DNA of 64,000 nt, taken from the NCBI GenBank assembly GCA_963931865.1, contig OZ007505.1, positions 12,786,868 to 12,850,867 of the forward strand. The letters run 5' to 3'. This document shows, piece after piece, positions 62,575-64,000 of this stretch; position 1 is the stretch's first letter; each line of letters begins with the position of its first letter. This DNA is from Axinella damicornis (lineage: Eukaryota; Porifera; Demospongiae; Axinellida; Axinellidae). Under the pieces are notes generated by a model. That model was not told the DNA's origin, did no database searches, and saw only the letters and a list, made by a program, of their open reading frames with translations. Both the position numbers and the translations under genes were made by a program.

Positions 62575-63060
62575 CTTGAGTCTATGTGCACTTTACTGTC
62601 ATCTATGTACATTACCCCTCCACTGTATGCTGAATTCGACCTCAAATTTGATCCGTCTATGTACATTCTGCTGTCATCTTTGTACATTGCCCCTCCACTG
62701 TGCGCTGAATTCCACTTCATAATAAATTTTGTAGATCCGCTCATATTCACCAACTTGCAGAGAACTGCAGCCAAGCCTCCACCATAGTGTGGTGCAGAGT
62801 TGTTGGTGAAGGTTGTATCTCTGGGTATGTGCAAGCTGCTGTCCGATGCATACACTGCTCCACCAGTTCTGATAGCAATGCTATACCCCTGAACATGTTC
62901 TTTCCTTGTAAATTCACGGTACCCTTTGTTGCAAAATTCCTATACCAATACTTGCAGCATGGTTGATATTGAAGGAGTTGACTGCAACTCTGCGCATGGA
63001 ATCGGATGCTTTGTAAAGCAGCTGACACGATTTGAACTTGTATCCATTAATGATGATATA
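62575..63060 (-). pseudogene. Beta-helix ectodomain fragment of the same protein family
   Basis: The minus strand reads FNINHAASIGIGILQ near 62970-62925; then, after stops, YSIAIRTGGAVYASDSSLHI; then TFTNNSAPHYGGGLAAVL, FIMKWNSAHSGGAMYKDDSR and LRSNSAYSGGVMYIDDSKVH. The repeating N-N/S-A..GG..Y motif marks right-handed beta-helix (pectin-lyase-like) rungs. It is in the same orientation as the 56.2-58.4 kb fragment and about 4 kb upstream of it. It could be the front half of that gene, separated by the SAP-domain gene and repeats, or a second paralogue. Stops at 62925 and 62895 break the frame. Confidence 0.6.
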
Positions 63061-63064
63061 CCAT

Positions 63065-64000
63065 AATTATGCAGCATTGAATTTGAAGTCTGTAAATGAA
63101 CAGTTATCAGTTGTCAATGTATTTTCCCGACTGATAGACTGGCACATGCATAGATGACACACACAGATGAAAGGCATTGCCTTGCTGCATGAGCATGTGC
63201 AGTCATTTCTAAATTTGTAGCTCTATCTTCCACAGAGAATAAGACCGCACTTGTCCAGATCATCATCACGCACCTCACCATCCCAAAGTGACAATGCCTG
63301 CACTGACCCCAAGCAGAGAGCACCTTGTCCACCATCAACAAGGACAACACTAGCTGAATACAATTCCCTGATCATAAAACATTCCTAGCATGTGCTGCAT
63401 GCATGCATGTGGTAATTGGTAGCCTCATCGCTACGTTAGCTACCAAATACCATACATGTACGTACTCCTTTCCCAAGCTGAAGGCTCCTCTACTGCAAGC
63501 GCTATGAAACTCCAGAAGCAGGAGCAGCCCAGAATGAAGTTATACTGTAGAAGGGAGTTTGATATTGATTGTTTAGTGCAGTATGCAGCCATAATCTCGT
63601 TAACTACATAGCAACACTGCAGGACTGCATGGATAGCTACTCCATAGTACTATGCATGAAGATGGAATTAGCGAAAACATACATGTACTCCTCTGGTGCC
63701 TACTGTACCATCTTTATTGCTGACTACAAGTGGTAGCAACTCACCTAGCTGCTGTTGTTCTGTACACAGTGAATAGACCTCAATTCTAGTGACAGCAATG
63801 TGGTTATACCTACTCATATATGATCACAGTACAGCAGTAATTAACTAAAACATGCCCTTTGCATGCTATTCATACATTTGAATTTCCCATCAAAGGGTTT
63901 GTGGTTTTGAGGGTAACTTAAGCGTCATACATGTACAATGTACAGTCATGTTCCAGTGGTCATCTATTTACAAGTATGAAGATAATTACATTATTATGAT
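63065..64000. other. Window end, nothing firmly recognised
   Basis: The minus-strand frame at 63114-63350 may continue the beta-helix protein (LLMVDKVLSAWGQCRHC), but I cannot show it. No repeat or RNA gene recognised. Confidence 0.3.

Overview
The window looks like nuclear DNA of an animal, most likely a demosponge. This is inference. Short exons lie among long non-coding stretches, introns use GT..AG (often GTAAGT/GTGAGT), and there is no operon-like gene packing. Several broken genes match families I know from sponge and cnidarian genomes: a NACHT-LRR (NLR-type) protein with an N-terminal helical region, beta-helix/multi-membrane-pass proteins, a GH25-type lysozyme, I-set Ig exons, a death-fold-like exon and a RecQ-like helicase fragment. 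No species is assigned.

Layout. 0.4-1.4 kb: a complete three-exon gene for a 207-residue acidic/RGG-box protein. 1.6-31 kb: mostly mobile and repeated DNA, namely terminal-inverted-repeat elements, foldback elements, tandem arrays and a 3-kb inverted pair of a 1.1-kb repeat. Within it lie a RecQ-like fragment (17.5-17.9 kb) and a death-fold-like terminal exon (26.8-27.1 kb). 30.6-31.7 kb: a hAT-like element inserted in a ~60-bp minisatellite, just upstream of an NLR-type gene (31.8-34.9 kb) whose domains are in order but broken by about ten frameshifts. 37.0-39.2 kb: three phase-compatible exons of a coiled-coil protein. 43.2-45.8 kb (minus): exons of a ZIFL-like MFS transporter. 45.9-48.5 kb: two non-LTR reverse-transcriptase relics, one between hAT-like ends. 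50.0-51.2 kb: a further copy of the 1.1-kb repeat, interrupted by a 105-bp palindromic insertion with a 9-bp target duplication. 52.9-54.5 kb: four Ig-domain exons. 54.9-55.8 kb: GH25 lysozyme exons. 56.2-58.4 kb and 62.5-63.1 kb (minus): parts of a beta-helix/multi-TM protein. 60.6-62.0 kb: a SAP-domain protein with a Leu-Pro-Gln-Pro-Gln repeat.

How it fits together. The recognisable host-type genes lean towards innate recognition (NLR, death-fold, Ig, lysozyme), but most are interrupted, so the locus reads as a graveyard of accessory or immune genes in a repeat-rich region. An indel-rich assembly is the main alternative. The most novel signals are (1) a family of 40-105 bp palindromic elements with 9-bp target-site duplications, seen at six sites, one with an empty-site counterpart in the window; (2) TACCGTA-ended elements of 0.4-0.6 kb, three of which carry broken HIRAN-like domain remnants; and (3) a conserved three-hairpin module shared by hAT-like elements.
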